Under the pieces are notes generated by a model. It did no database searches, was not told the origin of the DNA, and saw nothing but the letters and a program-made list of their open reading frames with translations. Both the position numbers and the translations under genes were made by a program. 44,384 nt of DNA from Paraburkholderia gardini (GTDB lineage Bacteria; Pseudomonadota; Gammaproteobacteria; Burkholderiales; Burkholderiaceae), in contig NZ_CAJQYY010000038.1 of NCBI RefSeq assembly GCF_907164575.1, forward strand, positions 1 through 44,384, given 5' to 3'. This document shows, piece after piece, positions 24,631 through 32,851 of the stretch. The stretch's first letter is position 1. Every line of letters begins with the position of its first letter.

Positions 24631-25221
24631 CTAGCGCAGTCCGTCTTTTCCCGCGATCGCCTCTTTGGAAAGACCGCCGACTCGTGCGTGCACACGCTGC
24701 CCCGTGCTCATCGCGAGGATATAGACGATTTCGTTTGCCGCCGGCGAACCCGGCACGCGCACTTCGATTGCATCGAAATGGCTGCGCACGTAGCTGGCGT
24801 TGACGTGTGTGAGCGGTACATCGAGCGCGGTGGACGGCGCACCCACTTTCTTGGTGGAAGGCACGATCGCGTTCGTCGGCACGCCGTTCTTCTCGAGCAG
24901 TTCGCGCATCGCGTAACCGCCCGGGACGTGCCATAGCGCGCCATGTTCGAGTTCACCCGCCGCGCCGACGATCGCACCCTTGCCATAACCTTCGATCGAC
25001 GCATGCGGGACGTTCATCGCCAGGAGCAGCCGTTGTGCGAGATCGAAACCGATCGGCTTGAGGGCTTCCATCGCGTGCTGGATTTCCGCTTCATAGCGGC
25101 CGGCGAAAGGATTCGTCATCACCGCGGCAATCGCGCCGCGGCGCAACGGCTTCGCCGGCGCGGGACCGAACTCGTGGAAAATGTCTTCGACGTGCGTCAG
25201 CACGCGGCGTATTTCGAACAC
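24631..25221 (-). CDS. AA_synth (DUF1185) family protein, copy 1
   Basis: 196 residues, same family as the next gene and sharing its blocks (MTNPFAGRYEAEI, YGKGAIVGAAGELEHGA, KKVGAPSTALDVPLTHVNAS, then YVRSHFDAIEVRVPGSPAAN). The start is GTG at 25221 (VFEIRRVLTHVEDIFHEFG) because GGAGG lies 4-8 bases upstream and the frame before it is non-conserved. It overlaps the end of the UPF0280 gene by 25 bp. Identity with copy 2 is roughly 40-50% by eye, so the duplication is old and both copies are kept. The two copies differ most at the N-terminus. Confidence 0.85.
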   Translation of the reverse strand: MFEIRRVLTHVEDIFHEFGPAPAKPLRRGAIAAVMTNPFAGRYEAEIQHAMEALKPIGFDLAQRLLLAMNVPHASIEGYGKGAIVGAAGELEHGALWHVPGGYAMRELLEKNGVPTNAIVPSTKKVGAPSTALDVPLTHVNASYVRSHFDAIEVRVPGSPAANEIVYILAMSTGQRVHARVGGLSKEAIAGKDGLR

Positions 25222-26165
25222 GGGGCCTCCGTCTCTGGAATGATGCGTCGCATGCCATTCGTGCAGGCGACAGGCACGGCTGGGGTCGACGCGCCGCGAT
25301 CCATCACGCCCACGACTCGCGCGCGTCGTTGCAGAAATAGCGCCGCGCTTACGATCAAACCGCACTCGCGCAGACGCGCCGCTTCGCGTGCGCCGCTCGC
25401 GAGTGCGAAATCGATCAGCGGTTGCGGCAACGGCGGTACGCCGGCCGTAACCAGCATGTCGCCAAGATCGCTGTCGTCCTTTAGCGAGGACGCCGGACGC
25501 CGCATGATACCGGCATGATCGAGATTGACCGCGTTGGCGATCATCGTGGCCGCGGCATCGGCATCGGCCGCCGTGCGGGCTAGCACCGTCACGCTGTCCG
25601 CGATGCCAAGGCTGAAGCTGCGGCCGCGCCAGCCGCTCGTTGCGATGCCGCGAACCGGCTGCGTCGCATCGAGTGTGAGATTTGCGTCGAACGATTCACG
25701 CGCATCGAGCGGGGTGCCGTCAAACACGGCCAGATCGCTGAAAACGCCGACGCGCCACGTCACCCCTTCGGTCAGATGCAGCGCGATGTCACCCCCGTTG
25801 TTGATGAACCCGCGCGAAATGCCCGGCTGCCGGAACGATTCGATCAGCTCGTCGGCCACGCTGCCCGCGACGGCGGCCATCGGCGTGATGTAACGCGCAC
25901 GGTGCGCATGACATGCCTGCCACATGCGGCGTGCAACGCTGCCTGCGCACGGGTTGTCACTCTCAACGGCATCCGGCGCCAGCGGCGCCCTCAGCACCGC
26001 GAGTTCCGACACGAGTTCCGCGAGCACGGTCGAGAACCGCTGCCAGCCCGCCTCGTGCGCGAAGTGCAGCGTGGCTTCGTCTCCATCGGCGGCGACGATC
26101 AGGTCGATCGGTCCGTGCTGCCAGTGCCAGCGGCGGTCGTCGAGTTGCATGCGGGTTGCGTTCAT
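25197..26165 (-). CDS. UPF0280 family protein (ApbE superfamily)
   Basis: 322 residues of the UPF0280 family (COG2122), related to ApbE, the flavin transferase that attaches FMN covalently to target proteins. Landmarks: ITPMAAVAGSVADELIESF, FINNGGDIALHL, IATSGWRGRSFSLGIADSVT and DADAAATMIANAV; the NNGGD and T-x8-G-x-ADSVT blocks parallel the ApbE FAD/metal site (GGN; HII.P..G..). The start at 26165 has only a weak ribosome-binding site. It sits 36 bp after the 6-hydroxynicotinate-reductase-like gene. The characterised E. barkeri reductase is reported to carry covalent flavin, so flavin attachment to that neighbour is an attractive guess, not shown. Confidence 0.82.
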   Translation of the reverse strand: MNATRMQLDDRRWHWQHGPIDLIVAADGDEATLHFAHEAGWQRFSTVLAELVSELAVLRAPLAPDAVESDNPCAGSVARRMWQACHAHRARYITPMAAVAGSVADELIESFRQPGISRGFINNGGDIALHLTEGVTWRVGVFSDLAVFDGTPLDARESFDANLTLDATQPVRGIATSGWRGRSFSLGIADSVTVLARTAADADAAATMIANAVNLDHAGIMRRPASSLKDDSDLGDMLVTAGVPPLPQPLIDFALASGAREAARLRECGLIVSAALFLQRRARVVGVMDRGASTPAVPVACTNGMRRIIPETEAPCSKYAAC

Positions 26166-26201
26166 TGCATGGGTCGCCTGACAGGACAGGAATAAATGCG
26201 C

Positions 26202-27812
26202 CTAACCCAGCATCGGCGGTTTGCCGAGCGGCCACGGATTGGCGGCGTTGCGCGCCATGGTGCGGCGCGCGAGCGGCGCGCCCTCCAGATGATCCGGCCC
26301 GTTCGCCAGCACGCTTTCCAGCGACCGGACCGCTTCGAGATGCCCCCCCAGATCGCGATAGGCATCGAGCGTCATCGAAAACTCGATCGGCGCGACGATC
26401 GCGGGCGTCGGCACCGTGCCGAACGAACGTTCGGGCATGCGCGCCACGTCCACCATCACCGTGATACCGCCGCCCGGCCAGACATAGGCCGGCGCACCGC
26501 CGCAGGTCACGTTCACGAGGCGCTGCTTGATGGCGCGCGTCAGCAGCACGGGGTTTTCGGTCGCGCCCGCGCGCAGGCTGCCGCCCGCGCCGCCGATAAA
26601 CAATACCGTCGCAAGCGATGGCTCGCAGTTCTCGCCGATACGCTCGACAGTGCGCCGCACGACGTCGGGCATCGTTGCGATCCGCGGCACGAGATGCTGA
26701 TCGAGTTCATACCATTGCGCGTGCTCGCCGGTTGTGGACACCATCAGAAAGCGCATGCCCGGGCGCGCTATCGCGGGATCGAAACCTTCGATGATCGCAA
26801 GCGGGTCCTGAATGTCCGTGCCACCCCAGCCCGTGCCAGGATTGGCAACCTGAAAATAGCGGCCAGGCGTCGATTTACGTCCGCGAATCCGGAGCCCCGA
26901 GCGCTCCATGCCGAGACAGCGGCCGGCCTGGTGTTCCGTGAGCACGCCGGTAATGTGATCGTCGACGACGACCACTTCGTCGACATGCCCGAACCACTGC
27001 CTGGCGAAAATGCCGATGGTCGCCGAGCCGCAGCCGACGCGCATCCGCTGTTCCTCCACGCCATCCACGATGGGTGCGGCGCCTGCGCGAATGATGAGGC
27101 TCGCACCGCCGTCGATCGCGAGTTCGACTGCCTGTTTGTTGCCGAGCGCAAGCATCATGTCGCACGTCACGCGCCCTTCCTTCTTGCTGCCGCCCGTCAG
27201 ATGATGCACGCCGCCAAGGCTCAGCATCTGCGAGCCATATTCGGCCGTCGTCACGTGACCGACGATCTCGCCGTTGCAACGCACGTTCGATTGCTCGGAC
27301 CCGAGAAAGCGGTCGGTGTCGATCTTTACCTTGAAACTGCAGTAGCTGAAGATGCCTTCGGTCACCACGGTGACCATATCGACATCGTCGAGTTTCGACG
27401 ACACGATGAAAGGCGCGGGCTTGTAGTCAGGATAGGTCGAGGATGCGCCCACGCCCGTCACGAACAGCGCCTGCTCCTGCTCGTCAGGCTGCGCCCCGGC
27501 GAGCGACGACGAAGACGAAGCGGCGCCAAACGCGACCGCCGGCTTTTCGGCACCGGATACCGCCGCGCGCGACACGAACACCACCGGATCGACGCGAATC
27601 AGTCTGCCCTGCGCGTTCGCGTAACGATCGCACGCACCGGTGCGGCCGTCGGAGATCTGGCACAGCACCGGACACGCGTTGCATTCGATCTTGTTCGACG
27701 CCATCCGCTCGCTGCGCGGCGCCGACTTTTCGAGCACGGTGGGACCCGGCGTCGACGCAACTTCGCCATCGACACGCTCTGCACCGAAATCGACCTTCGT
27801 ATGTTCAGTCAT
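26202..27812 (-). CDS. 6-hydroxynicotinate-reductase-like iron-sulfur protein
   Basis: 536 residues, resembling 6-hydroxynicotinate reductase, which in anaerobes reduces 6-hydroxynicotinate to its tetrahydro form. Cys44, Cys47, Cys51 and Cys61 (C-x2-C-x3-C-x9-C) form a ferredoxin-like cluster site; further Cys at 158, 179, 217, 261, 299 and 396 may hold more cofactor. Residues 96-113 are an Ala/Ser-rich, then acidic, linker that looks inserted. The nearest flavinylation-like sequence is AGAT at 415-418, not the full S/T-G-A-T. ATG at 27812 (MTEHTKVDF) is preferred to the frame start at 27932; the ribosome-binding site is weak. It is the first gene of the run, facing a TetR gene. E. barkeri supplies electrons from ferredoxin; no ferredoxin gene is seen here. 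Confidence 0.85.
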   Translation of the reverse strand: MTEHTKVDFGAERVDGEVASTPGPTVLEKSAPRSERMASNKIECNACPVLCQISDGRTGACDRYANAQGRLIRVDPVVFVSRAAVSGAEKPAVAFGAASSSSSLAGAQPDEQEQALFVTGVGASSTYPDYKPAPFIVSSKLDDVDMVTVVTEGIFSYCSFKVKIDTDRFLGSEQSNVRCNGEIVGHVTTAEYGSQMLSLGGVHHLTGGSKKEGRVTCDMMLALGNKQAVELAIDGGASLIIRAGAAPIVDGVEEQRMRVGCGSATIGIFARQWFGHVDEVVVVDDHITGVLTEHQAGRCLGMERSGLRIRGRKSTPGRYFQVANPGTGWGGTDIQDPLAIIEGFDPAIARPGMRFLMVSTTGEHAQWYELDQHLVPRIATMPDVVRRTVERIGENCEPSLATVLFIGGAGGSLRAGATENPVLLTRAIKQRLVNVTCGGAPAYVWPGGGITVMVDVARMPERSFGTVPTPAIVAPIEFSMTLDAYRDLGGHLEAVRSLESVLANGPDHLEGAPLARRTMARNAANPWPLGKPPMLG

Positions 27813-27822
27813 GGCGGAGTTC

Positions 27823-27889
27823 CATACGACGACATTACAGGGTCCTGCCCGGTTGACGAAAACCCCCTGTTTCAGGGCACTTTCGTATG
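27823..27889 (-). promoter_or_regulatory. Hairpin-rich leader of the 6-hydroxynicotinate-reductase operon
   Basis: CATACGA (27823-27829) pairs with TCGTATG (27883-27889). Enclosed are CAGG-GT-CCTG near 27838-27847 and CCCTG-TTT-CAGGG (27865-27877). These palindromes lie between the reductase start and the probable promoter, so they would be in its 5' leader or be protein-binding sites. I see no riboswitch consensus. Confidence 0.45.
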
Positions 27890-27937
27890 ATGCGCATCCG
27901 GTCTGATTGTGTTTGATGTTGCGTTCACTCACCGTTC

Positions 27938-27955
27938 GTGTAGTATCCGCTACAC
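27938..27955. promoter_or_regulatory. GTGTAG-N6-CTACAC palindrome, candidate TetR operator
   Basis: A perfect 6+6 bp inverted repeat with a 6-base spacer lies in the 280-bp space between the divergent TetR gene and the catabolic operon. Position and symmetry suit a dimeric repressor controlling both. Binding by the adjacent TetR protein is inferred. Confidence 0.55.
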
Positions 27956-28092
27956 CAATTCTGGTTGAAATCTACCTGATCAAAATTGACTGCGCAACGC
28001 CTTTTGCCCGCAGCGAGGGTTGTTGCAGCGCGCCATCGCAGTCACGACTGACACCCTTGCTTACATTCTGATAGGCCCTGACGAGCTTGCCC

Positions 28093-28803
28093 ATGAGCAC
28101 ACCCGCTGCACGCAAACCGGGCGCGACCGGCATCCGCGCAAAACAGGCGCAGGACACGCGCGCGAAGATTCTTCGTGCCGCCATCAAGGTGTTTGCGAAG
28201 CAGGGCTATGCGAGCGGTCGCATCGAAAGCATTTCGAAGACCGCGAAGTCGCACGACCGGATGATCTACTACTACTTCGGCAGCAAGGAGCAGTTATTCG
28301 TCGAAGTGCTGGAGACCATCTACTCGCAGTTCAACGAGGCCGAGAGCAGGCTCGATCTCGATCTGGACAACCCGGCGCGCGGACTCGCGCAGATGATCGA
28401 ATTCGTCTGGCAGTATTACCTCGATCATCCGGAATTCGTCACGCTGCTGTCGAGCGAGAACCTCCATCAGGGCAAGCATTCGAAGAAGTCGTCGAAGCTG
28501 CGCGAGATTTCCGGTTACGCGATTTCCGTTGTCGCCAGGGTACTGGACGCCGGCAAGGCGAAAGGCGTGTTTCGCGAGAGCGTCGAAGCGCGCGACGTGT
28601 ACATCATGATTGCATCGCTGGGGTATTTTTATAACGCCAACCAGTACACACTCGGCGCGTTTCTCGGCGAAGCGTTGATGGACAAGGCAAAACTCGCGCA
28701 CTGGCGCGAGGTGATCACGGAGACCGTATTGCGGGCAGTGCTGATACACGTGCCGGTCGAAGATGCGGCACGTACGGCGGCGGCACGGACGCCCGCCGCC
28801 TGA
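28093..28803 (+). CDS. TetR family transcriptional regulator
   Basis: 236 residues. The N-terminal helix-turn-helix (ILRAAIKVFAKQGYASGRIE, then ISKTAKSHDRMIYYYFGSKE) is typical, with YYYFGSKEQLF closing the DNA-binding domain. The C-terminal ligand domain resembles TetR regulators of aromatic and N-compound catabolism (WQYYLDHPEFVTLL-ENL). ATG at 28093 (MSTPAARKPG) is taken; the frame also has a TTG two codons earlier. It is divergent from the 6-hydroxynicotinate-reductase-like operon and is the probable local repressor, released by the substrate or an intermediate. It ends 6 bp from the convergent pcaC gene. Confidence 0.9.
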   Translation: MSTPAARKPGATGIRAKQAQDTRAKILRAAIKVFAKQGYASGRIESISKTAKSHDRMIYYYFGSKEQLFVEVLETIYSQFNEAESRLDLDLDNPARGLAQMIEFVWQYYLDHPEFVTLLSSENLHQGKHSKKSSKLREISGYAISVVARVLDAGKAKGVFRESVEARDVYIMIASLGYFYNANQYTLGAFLGEALMDKAKLAHWREVITETVLRAVLIHVPVEDAARTAAARTPAA

Positions 28804-28809
28804 TACGCG

Positions 28810-29208
28810 TTACGGTTTTGCCGCAGCGGCGGCATCTTCCTCGCCGAACAGCTTGTCCGCGAGATGGAACGCGGAATTCGCGGCCGGCACGCCGCAATAG
28901 ATCGCCGTCTGCATCAGCACTTCCTTGATCTCGTCGCGCGTGACGCCATTGTTCTTCGCGGCGCGCAGATGCAGGGCCAGTTCTTCGACCCGGTTGAGCG
29001 CGACCATCATCGCGATCGTCAGCAGGCTGCGCGTGTGGCGCGGCAATCCTTCACGCGTCCAGATTTCGCCCCACGCATAGCGTGTGATGAGATTCTGGAA
29101 CTCCGAAGTCAGCTCGGTGCGGTTCACCAGCGACCGGTCGACATGTGCCTCGCCCAGCACCGCGCGCCGCACATCGAGGCCCGCTTCGTAGCGTTCGTCA
29201 TCGGTCAT
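28810..29208 (-). CDS. pcaC: 4-carboxymuconolactone decarboxylase
   Basis: 132 residues. PcaC decarboxylates 4-carboxymuconolactone to 3-oxoadipate enol-lactone in protocatechuate breakdown. Family motifs are intact: YEAGLDVRRAVLGEAHVDRS, FQNLITRYAWGEIW, SLLTIAMMVALNR, EELALHLRAAKNNGVT and the catalytic EVLMQTAIYCGVPAAN. It begins 2 bp after the pcaD stop, so it is coupled to it, and ends the pca operon. Confidence 0.95.
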   Translation of the reverse strand: MTDDERYEAGLDVRRAVLGEAHVDRSLVNRTELTSEFQNLITRYAWGEIWTREGLPRHTRSLLTIAMMVALNRVEELALHLRAAKNNGVTRDEIKEVLMQTAIYCGVPAANSAFHLADKLFGEEDAAAAAKP

Positions 29209-29210
29209 GG

Positions 29211-29996
29211 TTACTCCGCCAGAAAGTCGAGCACGGTCTTCGTGAAGACGTCGGCCTGCTCGATGTTGGAAAGATGCGAGGCGTCGAGCTCGACGTAGCG
29301 CGCACCCGGGATGGCCCCGGCCAGCTCGCGTCCCTGCGCCGGCGTCGCGGCAAGATCGTGCGTGCCGGAAATCACCAGCGCCGGCACCTTGATGCCGGGT
29401 GTTTCCGGACGCAGGTCGGCGGCGTCGATCGCATCGCAGTTCGACGCGTAGCCTTCGTTGTCCGTATGCACGAACACATCGCGAATCTGCGCGAGCACCA
29501 GCGGCTCGCGCTCGAAAAAGCCCGCCGTGAACCAGCGCGGCAGCACCGCATCGGCGAGCGCCAGCATGCCTTCGCCACGCGCGCGCGCCGCACGCGGCAC
29601 CCACACCTCGGGCGAGCCGATGCGCGCCGCCGTGTTGCACAACACGACGCGATCCAGACGGTCGCCGTGCCGCGCCGCGAGACCGACGCCCGTCAGGCCG
29701 CCCATCGAAAGGCCGCAGAAATGCGCGCGTTCGATCTTGAGCGTGTCCATCAGGCCGAGCACGTCGCCCGTCAGTTGTTCGATCGTGTACGGACCTTGCG
29801 GCGCAGCGGAGTGACCATGACCGCGTGTGTCGTAACGCAGCACGCGAAAGTGCTTCGAGAACGCGCCAACCTGTGGCGTCCACATCGACAGGTCGCTGCC
29901 GAGCGAGTTGGAAAACACGATCCACGGGGCGTTGCTGTTCTGCTCGCCGTCCACACGATAATGAAGCTCTGTGCCATTCACTGCGGCGTAGGGCAT
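29211..29996 (-). CDS. pcaD: 3-oxoadipate enol-lactonase
   Basis: 261-residue alpha/beta hydrolase that opens 3-oxoadipate enol-lactone to 3-oxoadipate. It has the oxyanion start FSNSLGSDLSMW, the RYDTRGHGHS block, nucleophile Ser in GLSMGG, the acid in ISGTHDLAATP and the His in DASHLSNIEQ. Start ATG at 29996 is 5 bp after the pcaB stop. In many proteobacteria pcaD and pcaC are fused; here they are separate and nearly touching. Confidence 0.95.
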   Translation of the reverse strand: MPYAAVNGTELHYRVDGEQNSNAPWIVFSNSLGSDLSMWTPQVGAFSKHFRVLRYDTRGHGHSAAPQGPYTIEQLTGDVLGLMDTLKIERAHFCGLSMGGLTGVGLAARHGDRLDRVVLCNTAARIGSPEVWVPRAARARGEGMLALADAVLPRWFTAGFFEREPLVLAQIRDVFVHTDNEGYASNCDAIDAADLRPETPGIKVPALVISGTHDLAATPAQGRELAGAIPGARYVELDASHLSNIEQADVFTKTVLDFLAE

Positions 29997-30001
29997 TGCC
30001 G

Positions 30002-31381
30002 TTACTCCTGATGGTTGGCGCGATCCGCGCGCGCGGTGTAAAGAGCCAGCGCGGCGTCCACATACGCGTGCGCCTGGCCGACATACTGTGCGGGATCGAG
30101 CAGCCGTTTCAGCTGCGCGACCGGAAGGTGCTGCGTGACGTTCGAATCCGCGGAAAGCACCTCGAAGAGCGACTGGCCCGACTGCACGGCCGCTTTCGAA
30201 GCGTGCTCGACGAGATGATGCGCGTCGAGCCGGCCGATCCTGTCGCCGAGCGCGAGCATCACCGCTTCGCCGAGAATCAGTCCATGCGTGACTTCGAGAT
30301 TCGCCGCGAGACGTTCGATGTTGACGTCGAGGCCCGCTGCGATCTGTTCGATGTTCGCGAGCGCGCCGCCCGCGAGGCGCGCGAGGTCGGGCAACGCGTC
30401 CCACTCGGCCTGCCAGCCGCCGAGCGCGCGCTCGTGTTCCTGAACCATGCCGGCCAGCACAGTGGCGACGAGCCCCGGCGCGCGCGCGGCGGCCGTCAGC
30501 ACGGCCGCGCAGCCGACAGGATTGCGCTTGTGCGGCATCGTCGATGAGCCGCCTTTTCCTGCTGCAACCGGTTCGCCGAGCTCACCCAGTTCGGTCTGCA
30601 TCTGCAGCGAGATATCGCGTGCGATCTTGCCGAGCGTGCCGATCAGCATGCCAAACACGGAAGCCGTTTCCGCGATGCGATCGCGTTGCGTATGCCACGG
30701 CAGCGTGGGCACCTGCAAGCCGAGGTCTTTCGCCAGCGCCTGCGTAACAGCCGGCGCCGCGTCGCGCAGACTCGCGAGCGTGCCCGCCGCGCCGCCGAAC
30801 TGCAGCACGAGCACGCGCGCGCGCAACGCGTCGAGCCGGTCCTGATGACGCAGCAACGCATCGAGCCATTGCGCGAATTTCAGACCGAGCGTGATCGGTA
30901 GCGCCTGTTGCAGCCACGTGCGGCCGATCATCGGCGTCGCGCGATGCGTGCGCGCGAGCGCGGCGATTGCGTCACAGGTCGGGCGCAGCGTCGCGTCGAG
31001 CAGGTCGAGCGTGTCGCGCAGTTGCAGCACCGTCGCGGTATCGATGATGTCCTGACTCGTCGCGCCCCAGTGCACGTATTTCGACGCTTCCGCATCCGCC
31101 GCTTTCACACGTGCGGTGAGCTGCCTGACGAGAGGAATCGCGAGATTGCCGCCAAGCGCGGCGTCGCGGGCGAGCGCGTCGGCGTCGAGCTGATCGGCGT
31201 GACACGCCGCTTCTATGGCGGCCACGGCCGCGTGCGGAATGACACTATGGGCCGCCGACGCGCGCGCAAGCGCCGCTTCGACGTCGAGCATCCGCTGTAA
31301 CGTGGCGCGCGGCGACCAGAGGTCGTTCATCGGCTGCGTACCGCAGATAAGGCCCGTCAGGCGGGCGCTGGCTTCGAGCAT
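30002..31381 (-). CDS. pcaB: 3-carboxy-cis,cis-muconate cycloisomerase
   Basis: 459 residues of the fumarase/aspartase superfamily. PcaB lactonises 3-carboxy-cis,cis-muconate to 4-carboxymuconolactone. The signature loop GSSTMPHKRNPVG carries the catalytic Ser and Lys, with HWGATSQDIIDTATVLQLRD and GRTWLQQALPITLG before it. ATG at 31381 (MLEASARLTGLICGTQPMND) matches the family start. A 104-bp gap separates it from pcaJ; it may be in the same transcript. Confidence 0.95.
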   Translation of the reverse strand: MLEASARLTGLICGTQPMNDLWSPRATLQRMLDVEAALARASAAHSVIPHAAVAAIEAACHADQLDADALARDAALGGNLAIPLVRQLTARVKAADAEASKYVHWGATSQDIIDTATVLQLRDTLDLLDATLRPTCDAIAALARTHRATPMIGRTWLQQALPITLGLKFAQWLDALLRHQDRLDALRARVLVLQFGGAAGTLASLRDAAPAVTQALAKDLGLQVPTLPWHTQRDRIAETASVFGMLIGTLGKIARDISLQMQTELGELGEPVAAGKGGSSTMPHKRNPVGCAAVLTAAARAPGLVATVLAGMVQEHERALGGWQAEWDALPDLARLAGGALANIEQIAAGLDVNIERLAANLEVTHGLILGEAVMLALGDRIGRLDAHHLVEHASKAAVQSGQSLFEVLSADSNVTQHLPVAQLKRLLDPAQYVGQAHAYVDAALALYTARADRANHQE

Positions 31382-31485
31382 GGTGGCGTCAGCAATCGAA
31401 GAAGAGAACGAAAACCGCGGTGCAAGCAACACGCGCGGCGCGAGGCGTCATTGTCGCCGGGCGCCGCGCGACCGTCACGCCGTGT

Positions 31486-32148
31486 TTACGCTGCGCTGGC
31501 GGCGGCCCGCGTGGCGTCGATGAGCGGAACGCCCGTCAGCTTCTCGAGTTCGTCGAAGCCGATATCGGAGCAGATCTCGCGCACGGCAAGCCCTTGCGGC
31601 GTCACGTCGATCACGGCGAGGTCCGTATAGATACGGTCGACGCAGTTCACGCCCGTCACCGGATACGTGCATTCGGCGGCGATCTTGCTCTCGCCCTGCT
31701 TCGTCAGATGTTCCATCATGACGTAGACCTGCTTCGCGCCGATCGCCAGATCCATCGCGCCGCCCACGGCCGGAATGGCGTCGGGTGCGCCGGTGTGCCA
31801 GTTCGCGAGATCGCCCTTCGCCGATACCTGGAACGCGCCGAGCACGCAGAAGTCGAGGTGGCCGCCACGCATCATCGCGAACGAATCCGCGTGATGGAAA
31901 TACGCGCCGCCCGTCAGCAGCGTGACGTGCTGCTTGCCGGCGTTGATGAGTTCGTCGTCTTCCTCGCCTTTGGCGGGCGCCGGGCCCATGCCAAGCAGGC
32001 CGTTCTCGCTGTGCAGGAAGATTTCCTTGTTCGCGTCGAGGTGATTGGCGACGAGCGTCGGCACGCCGATACCGAGGTTCACATACGCGCCTTCAGGAAT
32101 ATCCTGCGCGACGCGCTTTGCCATTTCATCGCGGGTCAGTCGTTTCAT
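31486..32148 (-). CDS. pcaJ: 3-oxoadipate CoA-transferase subunit B
   Basis: 220 residues. With PcaI it moves CoA from succinyl-CoA to 3-oxoadipate. The catalytic glutamate lies in HSENGLLGMGP, and MMRGGHLDFCVLGAFQV is typical of the beta subunit. It starts 13 bp after pcaI. The sequence alone cannot separate 3-oxoadipate from acetoacetate or other 3-oxoacid transferases; the pcaB, pcaD and pcaC neighbours decide. Confidence 0.92.
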   Translation of the reverse strand: MKRLTRDEMAKRVAQDIPEGAYVNLGIGVPTLVANHLDANKEIFLHSENGLLGMGPAPAKGEEDDELINAGKQHVTLLTGGAYFHHADSFAMMRGGHLDFCVLGAFQVSAKGDLANWHTGAPDAIPAVGGAMDLAIGAKQVYVMMEHLTKQGESKIAAECTYPVTGVNCVDRIYTDLAVIDVTPQGLAVREICSDIGFDELEKLTGVPLIDATRAAASAA

Positions 32149-32161
32149 GTTGTGTCTCCTC

Positions 32162-32851
32162 TCACGCCGCGGCGGTTTGCCGGGCCGCTTGCGGCACCGC
32201 GATCACGCGCTGCACGAAGATGCCGGGTGTCACGATCACTTCCGGATCGAGCGCGCCGAGCGGCACCACTTCCGATACCTGCGCGATCGCGACCTTCGCC
32301 GCGCTTGCCATGACCGGACCAAAGTTGCGTGCTGTCTTGCGGTACACCAGATTGCCCCAGCGGTCGCCCCTGAGCGCCTTGATCAACGCGAAATCGGCAT
32401 GCAGCGGCGCTTCAAGCACGTAATGCCTGCCGTCGATCAGACGCGTTTCCTTGCCTTCGGCGAGCTTCGTTCCGTAACCCGTCGGCGTGAAGAAACCGCC
32501 GATGCCCGCACCCGCCGCGCGGATACGTTCGGCCAGATTGCCCTGCGGCACCAGTTCGAGTTCGATCTCACCCGCGCGATAGAGCGCGTCGAACACATAC
32601 GAGTCGGTCTGGCGTGGAAACGAGCAGATGATCTTGCGCACGCGCTTTGCCTTCAGCAACGCGGCGAGGCCGATGTCGCCATTGCCGGCGTTGTTGTTGA
32701 CGATCGTGAGTTCGCGCGCGCCCTGCCCGATCAGCGCGTCGATAAGCTCGGACGGCATGCCAGCCGTACCGAAGCCGCCGATCATGACCGTGGCGCCGTC
32801 GTTGACGTCGGCGACCGCCGACTGAAGTGATTCGAAAATCTTGTTGATCAT
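32162..32851 (-). CDS. pcaI: 3-oxoadipate CoA-transferase subunit A
   Basis: 229-residue alpha subunit with the glycine-rich CoA-binding start MIGGFGTAGMPSELIDALI and the blocks LTIVNNNAGNGDIGLAALL and GIGGFFTPTGYGT. It is the first gene of the pca run and faces a LysR gene. pcaF (thiolase) and pcaGH (ring cleavage) are not in the window. Confidence 0.92.
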   Translation of the reverse strand: MINKIFESLQSAVADVNDGATVMIGGFGTAGMPSELIDALIGQGARELTIVNNNAGNGDIGLAALLKAKRVRKIICSFPRQTDSYVFDALYRAGEIELELVPQGNLAERIRAAGAGIGGFFTPTGYGTKLAEGKETRLIDGRHYVLEAPLHADFALIKALRGDRWGNLVYRKTARNFGPVMASAAKVAIAQVSEVVPLGALDPEVIVTPGIFVQRVIAVPQAARQTAAA

